Below are positions 44,388 through 56,268 of a stretch of 64,000 nt of DNA, one piece after another. A program made the position numbers and the translations under genes. The stretch is taken from contig CP136062.1 of NCBI GenBank assembly GCA_032622095.1, positions 228,610,578 through 228,674,577 on the forward strand. The letters are read 5' to 3'. Source of the stretch: Siphonodentalium dalli (Eukaryota > Mollusca > Scaphopoda > Gadilida > Siphonodentaliidae). The notes beneath the pieces are model-generated. The model was not told the DNA's origin. It saw only the letters and a list, made by a program, of their open reading frames with translations, and searched no databases. Positions within the stretch are counted from its first letter, which is position 1. Every line of letters begins with the position of its first letter.

Positions 44388-45239
44388 TATAGTGAGATGA
44401 GTAATTCATATGCGTTTACGATCAATCATGTACACCTGTCTTACAACTACTAATATCAAGGGAAGAACTTCCACCAACTGGAAATAATTGAGTCGAGGCT
44501 AGAACGCCGTGAACGGGACTTCCGCGACTTGAGACAAACTAATACTTTAAACACCTCACTGGTCATTCATTGTTAGACATAGTCAATATCTGAGTCCCGT
44601 GAAAGCGTCTATTCCGACAGACATTCCGTCTCCAAGGCGTGTGAGTATGATTCTGTTGACATTTGGTTCTACGCACCGTATTATCACCCAAACCTCAGGC
44701 AGAGTTATCTCCCATCGCTCCGCTGAGATACCACTGCCATAAGGACATTTGGTAAGGATTTCTTACGTGTTCTTAGTTCTTATGTTTTAGGATTAAAATT
44801 GTCTATGTATGGCTCAGTTCATATTGTTCTTATCAATACTGAAAGAATTACCATTATTGCAAACTGTTGGTGGTCAAAATAAGATAACAGTTGACTAAAT
44901 ATAGTTCCGACGATATGTAAAAATAGTATCGGTCCGCAAAGTACCATCATTGTGGCAGTGCTATATCGCACAACTGACATGCGTTGTAGCCATTATCAAA
45001 GACTCGGCTATTTCCGCCTCGCTCTGAAATAACCTCTTCCATAACTAGAAACCATATTCGCGCAATGCTACAGGAATCACTTATCTAAATGTTTTCCCAT
45101 ATGTGACAGTGTTAACGTTTCAGCCAAATTCACCGAATTAAAGCCTGTGGGCCAATCCAGTAATGTTTACCCAGCTAGATCCTGAAAATGCAAAACAAAA
45201 CAAATGTCATGTGTTATTGGCGAAGGCGTTTAACACATG
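44388..45239. other. No feature recognised
   Basis: No gene or array; CAGAGTTATCTCCCATCGCT at 44701 is an isolated word. Confidence 0.4.
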
Positions 45240-45560
45240 CATATTATTAAATATTACTATCCATCCCTTAACTAACAGTATTTCTGATTGGGCAAAAGAC
45301 GTTACGTGATAATCCGGGGAAAAAGTCATATTGGACTCCCGAATGTCATATTGGACTCCCGAGTGTTCAATATTACTTTTTATCGGGACTCGGTGACGTC
45401 ACGAAGTAACTCTGCCAAGTGAATCTTTGAAATTGTCATGCGCGCGTAAAACTGTGGTGGATTTAGCAGACGTTTCACTTCCGCATTGAGTTGTGTTTTC
45501 ACTTCCGTGTTTACTGTTCCAAATCATGCTTTCTGATTTTCAAGTGAAAATATGTGCAAC
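45240..45560 (+). mobile_element. Family P copy, left half
   Basis: Carries the terminal repeat (ATCCATCCCTTAAC, TGGGCAAAAGACG, AAAAAGTCATATTGGACTCC, twice GTCATATTGGACTCCCGA), then GGTGACGTCACGAAG and the TTTAGCAGACGTTTCACTTC interior. It shows the simple arrangement of family P without the extra nested palindrome of copy 1. Confidence 0.8.
45394..45401. promoter_or_regulatory. CRE-type palindrome TGACGTCA in family P
   Basis: Same motif and relative position as 41502-41509, read on the other strand. Confidence 0.4.
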
Positions 45561-45738
45561 ACCGTTATATTTCTCGTGGTTGTTGTTGATCATAATAAAA
45601 TGTGCTTGAGGATTGTGTCCTTTGGGACACATCTGTTATGGTTGTTTTTTTTGGTGAGTATCACGCATTCAAAATGGCTGAAGCAGGTACACACATACAA
45701 ACACATAGTATATGAGAAACCGGCACTAAACGTAGAAT

Positions 45739-45952
45739 ATTGACTGTTACGAGCATATGCTAGTTTATTTTAAAAACAAGTTGATACCTTATTTGTTCCG
45801 GAATACTCGTGGAATACATCAGTCCATTCATGTAGGAGAATCCTCCGACTGACATCTTTGGTCAGAATGTTAAAGCAAACAACTGAGTTTGGACACAAAT
45901 GAGGTATCAGCTTGTTTGAAAAATAGTATAGCATATGCTCGTAGCTGTCAAA
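45739..45952. mobile_element. 214-bp MITE with CGAGCATATGCTA arms
   Basis: The left arm (45739-45790) with ACGAGCATATGCTAGTTTAT and the right arm (45892-45952) with AGTATAGCATATGCTCGT are imperfect complements. Both include ACAAGTTGATACC or its complement. A half copy in the opposite orientation is at 62090-62225. Confidence 0.8.
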
Positions 45953-46330
45953 ATATAATATGTCAGATATCGCGAGGTCAAAAGATGGGATCGACACACG
46001 GAACGTCACCGAACATATATAGAGACGGCATAAGTCGCAGTTTGTGGTCGCAATGTTGCCTTGTGTCCAATCATCACCGGGTTACGATGTAATTGATGTC
46101 TCACCAGGCGTCCAACGAGAACTGGGTTATTAGTGTCGCAAGGTTGTCCAACCATCTCTACATGGGATACAAAGTGTTATGGATCTCGCACGTTCCCACC
46201 GGGCGAACAATGCAATCTGCGTGTGTGTAAATAGGGATCTCACCGGGAATCCAGCGCAAACCTTATGTTATTAGTGCTAAAATGTCATCCAGCCCCCCCC
46301 CCCCCCCCAAACCGACCACAAGCAACGGTG

Positions 46331-46488
46331 TGATGTAAATAAATATACTGCGAGTAGAATGCATGCAGAAGAATATGCATCAATTTGTGCTACAAATATC
46401 AATGCATGTGATGTAAATAAATATACTGCGAGTAGCATGCATGCAGAAGAATATACATCAATTTGTGCTACAAATATCAATTTTGGTG
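46331..46488. repeat. 78-bp tandem duplication
   Basis: TGATGTAAATAAATATACTG begins at 46331 and again at 46409, with few differences. A run of about 16 C precedes it at 46292. Confidence 0.92.
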
Positions 46489-46660
46489 CCACTCCCCTGC
46501 CACACCTCCGACTTAATGGCGCCACTTTTGACATCTTCAAACCATACAATTAGATTCCTCGTATATCATGGAGATTAAAGTTTGGTCGAAATCGGCCACA
46601 AAAATATCATCGATTGTGTTCCCCTCCCACGCTTTCTTCCCAACATCCTTATATACATGT

Positions 46661-46905
46661 ATGTTAGTGGTCCACCTCTCCCCTTATAAATATTAGTGGC
46701 CCCTCCTCTTCTTATAAATATTAGTGGCCCCCTCCTCTCCTTATAAATATTAGTGCCCCCTCCCCTCCTTATAAATATTAGTGCCCCCTCCCCTCCTTAT
46801 AAATATTAGTGCCCCCTCCTCCCCTTATAAATATTAGTGGCCCCCTCCTCTCCTTATAAATATTAGTGCCCCCTCCTCCCCTTATAAATATTAGTGGCCC
46901 CCTAG
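46661..46905. repeat. 30-bp minisatellite with TTATAAATATTAGTG
   Basis: Eight to nine units of CCTTATAAATATTAGTGGCC then CCCTCCTCT. The preceding 46480-46640 matches one monomer of the array at 48540-49310. Confidence 0.9.
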
Positions 46906-47139
46906 TGTTACACGTATTCTCATAAATTGTATATTCAAATAGCATCACAAAACATGATTATCCACAGTCATGGAATATAAGTAGTGGATCACCTTGTCGA
47001 TTGTAATTTTGTTTATCGCGTTTAACCCGTTCCAACAATAATGAAGTATTTATTTATTTATACTTCAAACGTTATAATATGATACATGAACATCATAAAC
47101 ACATTAGTTCGCAAAAAAAGACGACAATTGGGTTTTACA

Positions 47140-47840
47140 TACACACAAAAAAACCGAAGTGCTAAACCTATCCTTTAGAGTGCTGTATATCACACTTAAC
47201 AAGTGCTCGAATAGGGACAGCACCCGAAGTGCGCGGACAACACTTATTCAGGTGCTAAACATATAGCACTTACCAAGTTTTACATTGCAGCACCCGAAGT
47301 GTAATACTACTGCACCTGGGGATATGTAGAGATGCACTTACAAGTGTAGAAATAACACCTTATGACTACCTTGGTCCCGATTTGGAAATGTCTGAAGCAC
47401 ACTTTACCTCTTTCTTAAAACACTTCTTAGTCCAATACTCACTGCATTCAACATTCAATACTCACCAAAGTGATCCAAAGTGAAATAATGTTGTTTTTGT
47501 TGAAAAATTGTTGAAAGAAGCTGGTCGTCACAGTCACTTTCACTTCAGTTGATCAAAATGGCGACCAGTTGACCGCGTGGAAAATACTTTATCTGTGATT
47601 GAGTCTCAGACTAGTGACGTCGACTCTAGTGACGTCCAATCAAAATGGTCCTTGTCCGAAACGATGAGTCCGTAGAAGTGTTGGAAATTCAGCACTTTGC
47701 GAGGTGCTACCGAAAACGCATTACACCTGACGTAAGGCTCTTTTGAGTACACTTCAGGTGTGAAAATGGCACCTGTACTGCCGAAATCAGTGTAACACTT
47801 GCCAAGTGTAAGAATACAGCACTTGAGTTTTTTGCGTGTA
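47140..47840. mobile_element. Element with AAGTGCT-type subterminal repeats
   Basis: The termini TACACACAAAAAAACCGAAG and, read inward from the right, TACACGCAAAAAACTCAAGT form an inverted repeat. The word (A)AGTGCT/AGCACTT and CACTTGCCAAGTG-like palindromes recur about 15 times in both flanks. The unique middle (about 47380-47640) contains TCAAAATGGCGACCAGTTGA, a good start context that ends at once in a stop. No transposase seen. Confidence 0.75.
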
Positions 47841-48539
47841 TAGAGATGTATCAATCAATCTAGTGGGTTGGACTGAGATATTGAGGACACCTGGCTATCA
47901 TATCTCCATGAAGATACAGATGTTTTAAAGAAATGTCCAGGTGCTCCTCTGTTCATGGTGCTATATATTGGCTAAATATTCTCAGTTTAAAATAAATGTT
48001 GCTGCGCAGTATATCAGCTACATGTGCCAGACACAGAGCGAGATTTTGAATTGTTTATGTCAGTCGATGAGTCTGTTCTAAAAATGCCGCTGTATCGGGC
48101 AGATATACCCTTGTCAGATGTCAGTATTGGAGAATCCTGAAAAGTCGTTTTCTTTTATATCAGAAGAAAATATATTTGACTGCACACTGTGACCACTATT
48201 TTTGAACAGGCCTTCGATACATTTCCATATCTCTTGACAAATTGTAATTTTTCTGTGGAAACTTTATTGAATGGAACAGACTCAATTCTGTTATAATATA
48301 TATGCAACTCTGGCGGTTCGAGGTCTCTCAGTTTTCAAGAATATATGTATCTCTTAAATAGAATGATAAATATACTTTTAATGCTTATTCTATGTATCTC
48401 TTTTTGCTAGCTCATTCTGTGAATGCCCTGATTGCCACCCCCATATAAGTATGACAGTTGAGAAGATATAATTGTTCAAGTGATTTAATATAGGGTCACC
48501 ATTTGTCTAGATTGTGAAATTTGAACGCCCAAAATTCAT
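47841..48539. other. No feature recognised
   Basis: AT-rich, without a gene that I can support. Confidence 0.4.
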
Positions 48540-49310
48540 CGTATCATTAGAGAAGAACGTGTATGAATTTAGTGGAAATTAATGCTAAATATATTTGTAT
48601 CAGCTTTGGTGCAACTGCCATCCTCATCCATGACTTTAACGACGCCACTTTTGACAAATTTAAACCACGTCCATAGACTCATGAATGCATGATATACTGG
48701 AGATGATTATATATAGGTTTGGTGGTAATCAGCAACTAAACATATTCTTAGAATAGTTATGACACCACATCTCTCACCCAAACGGCAGCAATTTGGTGTC
48801 TTTAAATCACACGATTATATTCCTCGTACCATAGAGAATAATATATCAATTTGTTGGAACTCTGCGCTAAAAATAGTTTATTAAATCAATTGTTGATGCC
48901 CCCTGCAACGCTGACTCGAACAGCGCCATATCGCGGATGTGATTATGTATGCGTTTGGTGGAAACGGCGACAAATTCTGCCCCTCCCCCCTTTCTGTCCA
49001 TGACAACAACGGCGTCACTTTAGAAAATTCTAACCCCCACCATTATCTTTCTCGTAAAAAGTTACCCCTAGATCATCTAGATGGTCTCCTGTGAATTTCT
49101 ATAGAACACAGACAGACAGACAGACAGACATTCGCAACTATAGATATATAGATGTATCAATTTGGTGAACATGGGCGCTAAAATATTTGTTATCGATTTT
49201 AGTGCCCGTCCCATCCCCTTCCCTGACTCGAGCGGCTCCACTTTTGACACCTTTAAAGGACAACATTAGACTCCTAATGTCACGGAGATGACTATATATG
49301 TATATATATA
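48540..49310. repeat. Highly diverged array of about 150-bp monomers
   Basis: Units share TTTGGTGGAAATCGGCGAC, ATCAATTTTGGTGCCC, GACTTTAACGGCGCCACTTT, TGACACCTTTAAACCACAC and TTCCTCGTATCATGGAGATG in that order, with strong divergence between copies. Single units lie at 46480-46640 and 49860-49990. A (CAGA)n run (about 49112-49131) follows one unit, and a shorter one follows the outlier at 50023. Confidence 0.75.
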
Positions 49311-49384
49311 ATGCTAATTTGTCCACGCTTACTGAAGCAAGCACATTTGCCTCCACAAATCTGATACTATATATATATAATTAT

Positions 49385-49830
49385 ATATAAAAGAGTAGGA
49401 TTGTCCGTCTGTCTGTTCGGAATTTTCTCCCAGACTCCAAGAAAGACTATAAACTAATTTGGTGTGGTGACCCGGGGTACCCTGCTGGGGGTTATACCGG
49501 CGTTATTTTTCAAAATTATAATTTAATATTGTTTAATTAAATAAATAAAAAACACACAACTTAAAATAAGCTCACCACATGCCTATTTCAGAATCAAATA
49601 AATGTGAATAATTAGGTTCAATATGAACCTATTTTCGGACCAGATGAACGCTTTACATATGTGTTACACTGTGGCCCGCGCTATCCAACAGAATAATGGA
49701 TATAAGTCCACTATGGGCTTGGCTTATTTCAGAATCAAATAAATCGAATATGAACATATATGTGAATATTTAGTTCCAAATGTGCCCGAAACGCACACAT
49801 GGGCCGCAATAAAGGCTCCCGATAGGAGTC
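49385..49830 (-). repeat. Dispersed repeat with GCGCGGGCCACAGTG, copy 1
   Basis: Reverse-complement match to 53160-53537. It includes ATATAAAAGAGTAGGATTGT at the edge, GTCCGTCTGTCTGTTCGGAA, ACTAATTTGGTGTGGTGACC, GTGGCCCGCGCTATCCAACA and TATAAGTCCACTATGGGCTT. The CAGACAGACGGAC-type edge resembles the 3' ends of some non-LTR retroelements; that assignment is a guess. Confidence 0.8.
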
Positions 49831-50096
49831 TTTTTAAGCTAGTACGTGTATATATAAGATTGATGAAAATCGGCGACCGTTGACAAATATGTCATCGAAT
49901 TTGTTGTCCATCGTCACTTCAGACAATTTTAACTTGCTCCATTATCTTCCTCGTAAAAAAGTTACCCATGTTAGACCCCTTTGGAGCCATCCAGATGGTC
50001 CATCGTAAATGTATATAGAACCCAGACAGACAGACATTCGTGTTGCTTGATCACAATACTTCTGGATGTTATTCAGTTTGTTGTCCATGGGTGACA

Positions 50097-50606
50097 AGAA
50101 AACCAATGCCAGAAATGGTAACGCGCTCAAGATCATATATTATATACAAATGATTGTAATTATAGAATATAAAATATATTGGTTTCGCGAATGACCAACT
50201 CAGAATTCCGTTAAAATAACAATAAAAACCAGCACCTAATTAACGTACCGGCGGCCGACCCCGCATTTTCCGCCCACAACCCCCAGTGGGCTGGAGAACG
50301 AAAAATGTCTATAAAAGTTGAAATATAAGACTTACAAATTATCTTTTTCATTTCTTTTATTTGTAATTGACATGTACTTATCACAAACCAAAACTCAACA
50401 TTATTGACATAACGTTAATTAACGTAACGACAATAAATGAAATTGAAATTCCCAACTACACCTTTTACCGGACTTGGCCTCCGGCTCGCAGTTCGACTTT
50501 TAATCATCGCCAAATTGCCCATTCTATAAATAAAACACCCATGTTAATGTCAGCGCCCACAGCTATCTAGAATATCTAGGACAGTAAACACGCGACGCGC
50601 GTAATT
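50097..50606 (+). repeat. 500-bp LTR-like dispersed repeat, copy 2
   Basis: Aligns with 23400-23898. TATAAAAG at 50310-50317 and AATAAA at 50432-50437 keep their relative positions. It follows one outlier monomer of the 150-bp repeat. Confidence 0.6.
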
Positions 50607-50990
50607 AGTCGCGTTATAAAGCTTGACCTTGTACGATTTTATTCGCACCCTCGAGATAGTCCGTCTAATTAGCCGCGCACACTCGAAATAGTCCGTTTAA
50701 TTATCCACGCACACTCGAAATAGTCCGTTTGTCTAATGTCAAACACTGACCAGAAAAACTAAATAATATACGTAATATACAGGTGATTACATACTGTATA
50801 TACTTCCTGCTATAACTGGAAAATAAACCTGCCTTCACATGACTGGTTGTATGGCCTTTGACATACATGAGTTAAAAAAACATAATTATTACGGGTATAG
50901 GATGTGAAGTACATATAGTTATATCGCGCGATTTTCGGTTGCTATGGAACCAACATAAATTATCCTCATGAAAATAGATCCTCATTGGAC
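50607..50990. other. No feature except short repeats
   Basis: CACTCGAAATAGTCCGT occurs two to three times in 50650-50730. Nothing else seen. Confidence 0.45.
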
Positions 50991-50999
50991 CTACTCTAA

Positions 51000-51217
51000 A
51001 TATTCACATATGTTCATATTGGACTTAACTGATTCTGATATAATCCCACAGCGGCCTTATACCCGATATTCCGATTCATGGCGCGGGCCACAGTGGAACC
51101 ACATTATAAAGAGCGTACAGCTGGTAAGTCGATTTATGTTTATATTGAGCGTAATTCAAATAATGCCGATATGGGCTTATTGTTTGTTTTTGAAATAAGT
51201 TCAACGTGAGCTTATTT
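51000..51217 (+). repeat. Dispersed repeat with GCGCGGGCCACAGTG, copy 2
   Basis: Contains TCATATTGGACTTAACTG, ATGGCGCGGGCCACAGTGGA, TATAAAGAGCGTACAGCTGG and ATATGGGCTTATTG. It is collinear with 53190-53335 and runs straight into the 37-bp satellite, whose first unit follows GAGCTTATTTTCAG. Confidence 0.75.
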
Positions 51218-52065
51218 TCAGTAGAACGGGCTGATTGGACTTGCTCCTCGAACCTCAGTATAACGGGCTGATCGAACATGCTCCTCGAACATCAGTAGAG
51301 CGGGCTGATCGGACATGCTCTTCGAACCTCAGAAGAAAGGGCTTATCGTACATGCTCCTGGAACCTCAGTAGAACGGGCTGATCGGACATGCTCCTGGAA
51401 CCTTAGTATAACGGGCTCATAGAGCACGCTCCTCGAACCTCAGTAGAGCGGGCTGATCGGACACGCACCTCGAACATCAGTAGAGCGGGCTGATCGGACA
51501 CGCACCTCGAACCTCAGTAGAGCGGGCTGATCGGACATGCACCTCGAACCTCAGTAGAGTGGGCTGATAGAGCACGCTCATCGAACCTCAGTAGAGCGGG
51601 CTGATCGGACACGCACCTCGAACCTCAGTAGAGCGAGCTGATCGGACATGCACCTCGAACCTCAGTAGAACGGGCTGATCGGACATGCACCTCGAACATT
51701 AGTAGAGCGGGCTGATCGGACATGCACCTCGAACCTTAGTAGAAAGGGCTTATCGTACATGCTCCTGGAACCTCAGTAGAACGGGCTGATCGGACATGCT
51801 CCTGGAACCTTAGTATAACGGGCTGGTAGAGCACGCTCCTCGAACCTCAGTAGAGCGGGCTGGTCGGACATGCACCTCGAACCTCAGTAGAGCGGGCTGA
51901 TCGGACATGCACCTCGAACCTTAGTAGAGCGGGCTGATCGGACATGCACCTCGAACCTTAGTAGAACGGGCTGATCGGACATGCTCTTGGAACCTCAGTA
52001 TAACGGGCTGATCTAACACGCTCCTCGAACCTCAGTAGAACGGGCTGATCGGACACGCACCTCGA
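51218..52065. repeat. 37-bp satellite, about 23 copies, with 11-mer higher-order repeat
   Basis: The unit is CCTCAGTAGAGCGGGCTGAT then CGGACATGCACCTCGAA. A distinctive series (AGAAAGGGCTTATCGTACAT, then a CTCCTGGAACC unit, then a TAGTATAACGGGCT unit, then AGAGCACGCTCCTCG) occurs at 51334 and again at 51741. The offset is 407 bp, exactly eleven units. Confidence 0.95.
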
Positions 52066-53159
52066 TGTTGATATGACATAAAGGTTTAGGTTAGCTTGCG
52101 TGGCGGATTGCGGGAAAAAAATGAATAATTCTGTGGTAAATAATGTGGAACTGCGGTTCCTTAGCTGTGCGCTTACTTGATAATTGATTGGCGTCCTTTC
52201 CGTCCCGTTCCTTATAAAATATCGGCGAATTACATGGACTCATGCACTGTTGAAACGGAAATTACCGAATCAGCTGGTCGGATATATATATACCGCATTG
52301 TTATAATGCCAGGTCGTTTAATGTGTTACTCGGTTAAAGTTTGACGCCTGCATGGTCTTACCCGGTTTAAGTGTGAAGTTAACCAGAGTGTCCGATTGGA
52401 GAAAAGTTGAAAGATTACGTTCTATATTTATTGGAACCAACTCTGTGGCTCTTCGTCTGTGTCTAGTTATCTTACCTGTGTGTTTACCTGCGAACGCCGT
52501 TTATCTGATAATTGATTGGCGTTCTATTCCCTCCCGCTCGTTAAATAACGCATTATTTATGAACAGCGGGTCAAAGAACTGCAGAACTAATTATTTCCGA
52601 TTAATTTCCTCGTTTTAACAGCCACTTGTCAGGCAGGCGAGATAACACCACAGTCATCGACATTCCTCAAAGGAAAAAACTGTCTTCACATGTAGAGACG
52701 CACTGTGCTTCGTATGTTTCCCTGTCCGAGGTAGAGTGTGGTTTAACATTTTTTGTTATTTACGACACTGACAATTTCTCTTGATATGTCAGGCGAATAA
52801 TGTTGAATTTCACACATCATCATATTAATTATATGTATTATCTGAGCCATTATTAAGAGATAACACAACAATGGATAATTTGAAAATATTATTTATAGAT
52901 AGTTGCCTTCCCAAATTAAATAATCATTAATTTTAATGAATAAAGAATAAATAAGTCTTTTCTCGTGATCTTCAGATATGATATCATGTATACATGTACA
53001 CTAGCTGAAACGGGATGCCTCCCGGAGCCATTATTCGGCGTCGGAGGGGCCCTGCACAAAGGGGCCACATCGGGCACATTTGTGCGTTAGGGGCTTGTGG
53101 TCCCTGTGTGCGCTTCCGCACATAACAGACAGATCCTACTCTGTTATATATTTTGATCA
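52066..53159. other. Mostly unique; one short direct repeat
   Basis: TTGATAATTGATTGGCGTCC (about 52177) recurs as CTGATAATTGATTGGCGTTC (about 52504), with related flanks of 50 bp. The 88-codon frame at 52352-52618 covers the second copy and is not recognised. Confidence 0.45.
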
Positions 53160-53537
53160 TATTATTATGCTACTTCAATATATCCTCGAGCAAATAGGTT
53201 CATCTTGGACTTATTTAGTTCTAAGCCTACAATGGACTTATACCAATTATACTGTTGGATGGCGCGGGCCACAGTGAAAACACATCTATAAAGAACGTAC
53301 ATCTGGTGCTGAGATAGGCCCATTGTGAGCGTATTTGTTTGTTCGTTATTCATTTAATTATTTTTTTAGATCATAATTTTGAAAAAACTAACGCCGTTAT
53401 AACTTACACCAGAGTACCCAGAGTCACCACACCAAATTTGGTTGAAATAGGTCATGGGATCTGGGAGAAAAATCCGAACAGACAGACGGACATACATGCG
53501 GAAGACAGACATATCCTACTCTTTTATATAATTAGAT
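53160..53537 (+). repeat. Dispersed repeat with GCGCGGGCCACAGTG, copy 3
   Basis: The most complete copy. It runs from AATAGGTTCATCTTGGACTT through ATGGCGCGGGCCACAGTG, ATAATTTTGAAAAAACTAAC, CACACCAAATTTGGTTGAAA and AACAGACAGACGGACATA to CCTACTCTTTTATATA. It is the inverse partner of 49385-49830. Confidence 0.8.
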
Positions 53538-54016
53538 GAACTGCACGTTTGAAAACACAATTATTTGTTATTGGTACCTGAAAACAGTGAAATTGTAAAG
53601 ATTGTTCATGCCGTAATAGTACAGGAAATGAGGTTATAATATCCAATGGTTCCATGAGTCTTAAATATTGTATCACAATAATCACTTGTACAAATTTTAC
53701 AAAGAAATTCCAGACAAATTTTCAGAAAACCAATTTGGAAATACAAGGACATTATGTACAAATGTATTTCCCACGTGGAGACGCACAGAGTTTCGCGTTT
53801 TTACGTCTAAACAATCGATCAGGTTATGGAATTGGGGCTATATTTTCTCAAACTAATTTCGGCTTGTATCACAATTGATGGATGTTAGTTTTGAAGAATA
53901 AATCCTGGTTCTAATCCCGATAAATGCGGAATTGTGATTCTCACATATGGACGGAACCTTATTCGTGTATCTGGGTACATTCGTAAATTATTATTTGTAT
54001 TTATTTTTTGGATGAT
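53538..54016. other. No feature recognised
   Basis: Two overlapping frames of 62-74 codons at 53654-53878 have no recognisable domain. Confidence 0.35.
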
Positions 54017-54382
54017 TTAACCCTTTACCCAACAGAACGCCCAGAAACGCCCTAACAGCCTAAATTATCTTCGGTCTGTCTCAATAAAACCATGGAAATA
54101 TGGGTATCATTGGAACCGGCTCATTGAGCACATTGTGATAGTTACAGTTATGCCCTGTGCCAATGCATTCTCTTATATATGCGAGTCGACCATAGGTCGC
54201 CTCGCATATATAAGAGAATGCATTGGCCTAAAAAAAACTTTTTTTTAACACTTTTTTACCATTTTTTCTTTAATATGTGTTAAGCCAATGCATTCTCTTA
54301 TATATGCGAGGCGACCTATGGTCGACTCGCATATATAAGAGAATGCATTGGCACAGGGCCCTTCTGTTGGGTAAAGGGTTAA
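54017..54382 (-). mobile_element. TTAA-flanked MITE with two hairpin modules, family I copy C
   Basis: 366 bp, inverted relative to A and B: the arm with TTCGGTCTGTCTCAATAAAA is on the left. Ends are TTAACCCTTTACCCAACA and its complement. Modules lie at 54159-54227 and 54284-54352, both intact 69-mers. Confidence 0.95.
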
Positions 54383-54759
54383 TGATAACTATTAACGATA
54401 ACTATTATATACTAACTATAGAGTTATATTAGTTCCGGAGGTCTTTGGTTTATACGTGCTGCGGGGTGATTGTCTGATGAAAGTAACTATCTGCGCCCAT
54501 ATAACACCGACAACGTCATGATATGGAGTATTAGACGAAAACGTGACATACCCCAAATATACCATCATTCAATATGCGCTTACTTTCAGGACAACAGGCT
54601 GTCTCAGTGTATGTGCTTTATTTATACAATTATAAAAGTATGGAACTCAGGTCGCTGACGATATCGGTCAATTACAACATGCACACACTTAGGATTGATG
54701 TTTGCAGTTACGCACCCATATAGTTCTAGTACGCACACCTGGTTTGATAACTATTTTTA
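54383..54759. other. No feature recognised
   Basis: Short AT-rich interval between two TTAA elements. Confidence 0.4.
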
Positions 54760-55247
54760 TTAATGGCCCATTTAATTTTCGAACCCCCATATCACATTAT
54801 ATAAAATATATGCCATATTATATACCATTTGAAAGAGGAAGCTCCAAAACATTGTATTACCAACTTATCCGGGGTAATAAACTGTGAACATGTTGTTTTT
54901 GTTGAGTTACCAACGTGTTTTTGTCGTAAAAAATTGTAGTGAAAAGTGCATTATTTTCAATGGAGGGGAATAACTCTATATCATACAGATAGAGTTATTC
55001 CCCATCCATTGAAACTTCATCTTTAGTTTGAATTCTGTTGCATTCTGGGAGTCAAAACGGAGATACTCTTAGTATGATTTCAGCTGTTTTCTATTTCTAT
55101 ATGGGAATCTTCTGAGACACAGATGTTTCAAATGGTGATGCTTTGTATTATTTTAATCATAGTTTATGGCATATATTGTTATTAAAACCGTATATCAAGT
55201 CTATATAAAAAAATAATCGGCGACTCGAAAATTAAGTGGGCCTTTAA
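54760..55247. mobile_element. TTAA-flanked MITE, family VII, full copy
   Basis: 488 bp with TTAA at 54760-54763 and 55244-55247. Ends are TTAATGGCCCATTTAATTTT and, read inward, TTAAAGGCCCACTTAATTTT. It contains a strong hairpin at 54942-55021 (GGGGAATAACTCTATAT paired with ATAGAGTTATTCCCC, loop of about 6 bp). A partial inverted copy is at 40380-40683 and lacks this hairpin. Confidence 0.85.
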
Positions 55248-55299
55248 TAATTGCAGCGGAGCTGATTAGTCAATTCAGTGTGCATGTATATTGATAACG

Positions 55300-55460
55300 T
55301 TAGGCAGTTGATTAATTTGACGTTGATTAATCAAGTTGACTAATTCCTTTAATCAGGATGAAATAGTTGATTAATCAAATAAGCTGAACTGGTTAATGAC
55401 GACTCAAGATAGACAAGTTGGTTAATTAAGTAAGTTGATTCGATTAATCAAGGTACTATT
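55300..55460. repeat. GTTGATTAATCAA-rich segment
   Basis: Six or more variants of the palindrome TTGATTAATCAA within 160 bp, just right of the family VII element. Confidence 0.7.
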
Positions 55461-56268
55461 TTTTCAGCACTTATGTACATCTACGAATATTTAAGAGATA
55501 TCTCTTGTTTCGATCAAGGTTATGCAGTAAGTATAACCGTCACGTTAGACGATAAATTATATAATGAATGAATGAATGAGTTTTATTGCTAGCCGCGAAT
55601 TGACATGAGCCAAAATAAATTTGCCTTCAAAACTTTCGGTTACAATTCATAACCATGCATAATCTAAGCAATAAACTTTAGTTATAATTTATCCCAGTAT
55701 TGGTCAAAATATCACCAATATATTTCTAAATAATTTGTGATCAGCAGTTATTTTTATGATTGCCAATCACACATCCAGTCGAAGAGAAACTTGATTTCCT
55801 AATTTTCTTATGTCGGTCAATTGAAATGATACTGGTATATCGCATGGCACCCCTATAATATCATTGAAGAATGCATTATATATTTTCTTATCGCTCACTA
55901 GTGAATAATAAGCGCAGTCTTCCCCCAACTTAGCAGCGCGCCAACAAATGACTTTACATTGAGTCAGGCGGATTAATACTATTTCGAAAAGCCGCACATG
56001 GCAACAATACCAGACAATGCAAAAGTATTGCTTTGTTCATTAAAGTTAAATTATTGTCCAACTTACTAACCAAAATAGACACACAAACAAAGAAGCAAAT
56101 TGGGGGAGTTTATGTTCCGCCGGCAGATTTAGTGCGCCATACTGTCCTATACGGGTTTGAAGCGTCTTTGCCAACAACGGAAAATGTGTGCATTTTAAAG
56201 CTTCTGTTACGGATTTTTTTTTGTTTAAAAGGCATAAAGCTTTAGTTTTTTTCTTGTGATATACAAGA
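55461..56268. other. No feature recognised
   Basis: A GAATGAATGAATGA run at 55564 and two unrecognised frames (55767-55997 minus, 56033-56245 plus). Confidence 0.35.
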
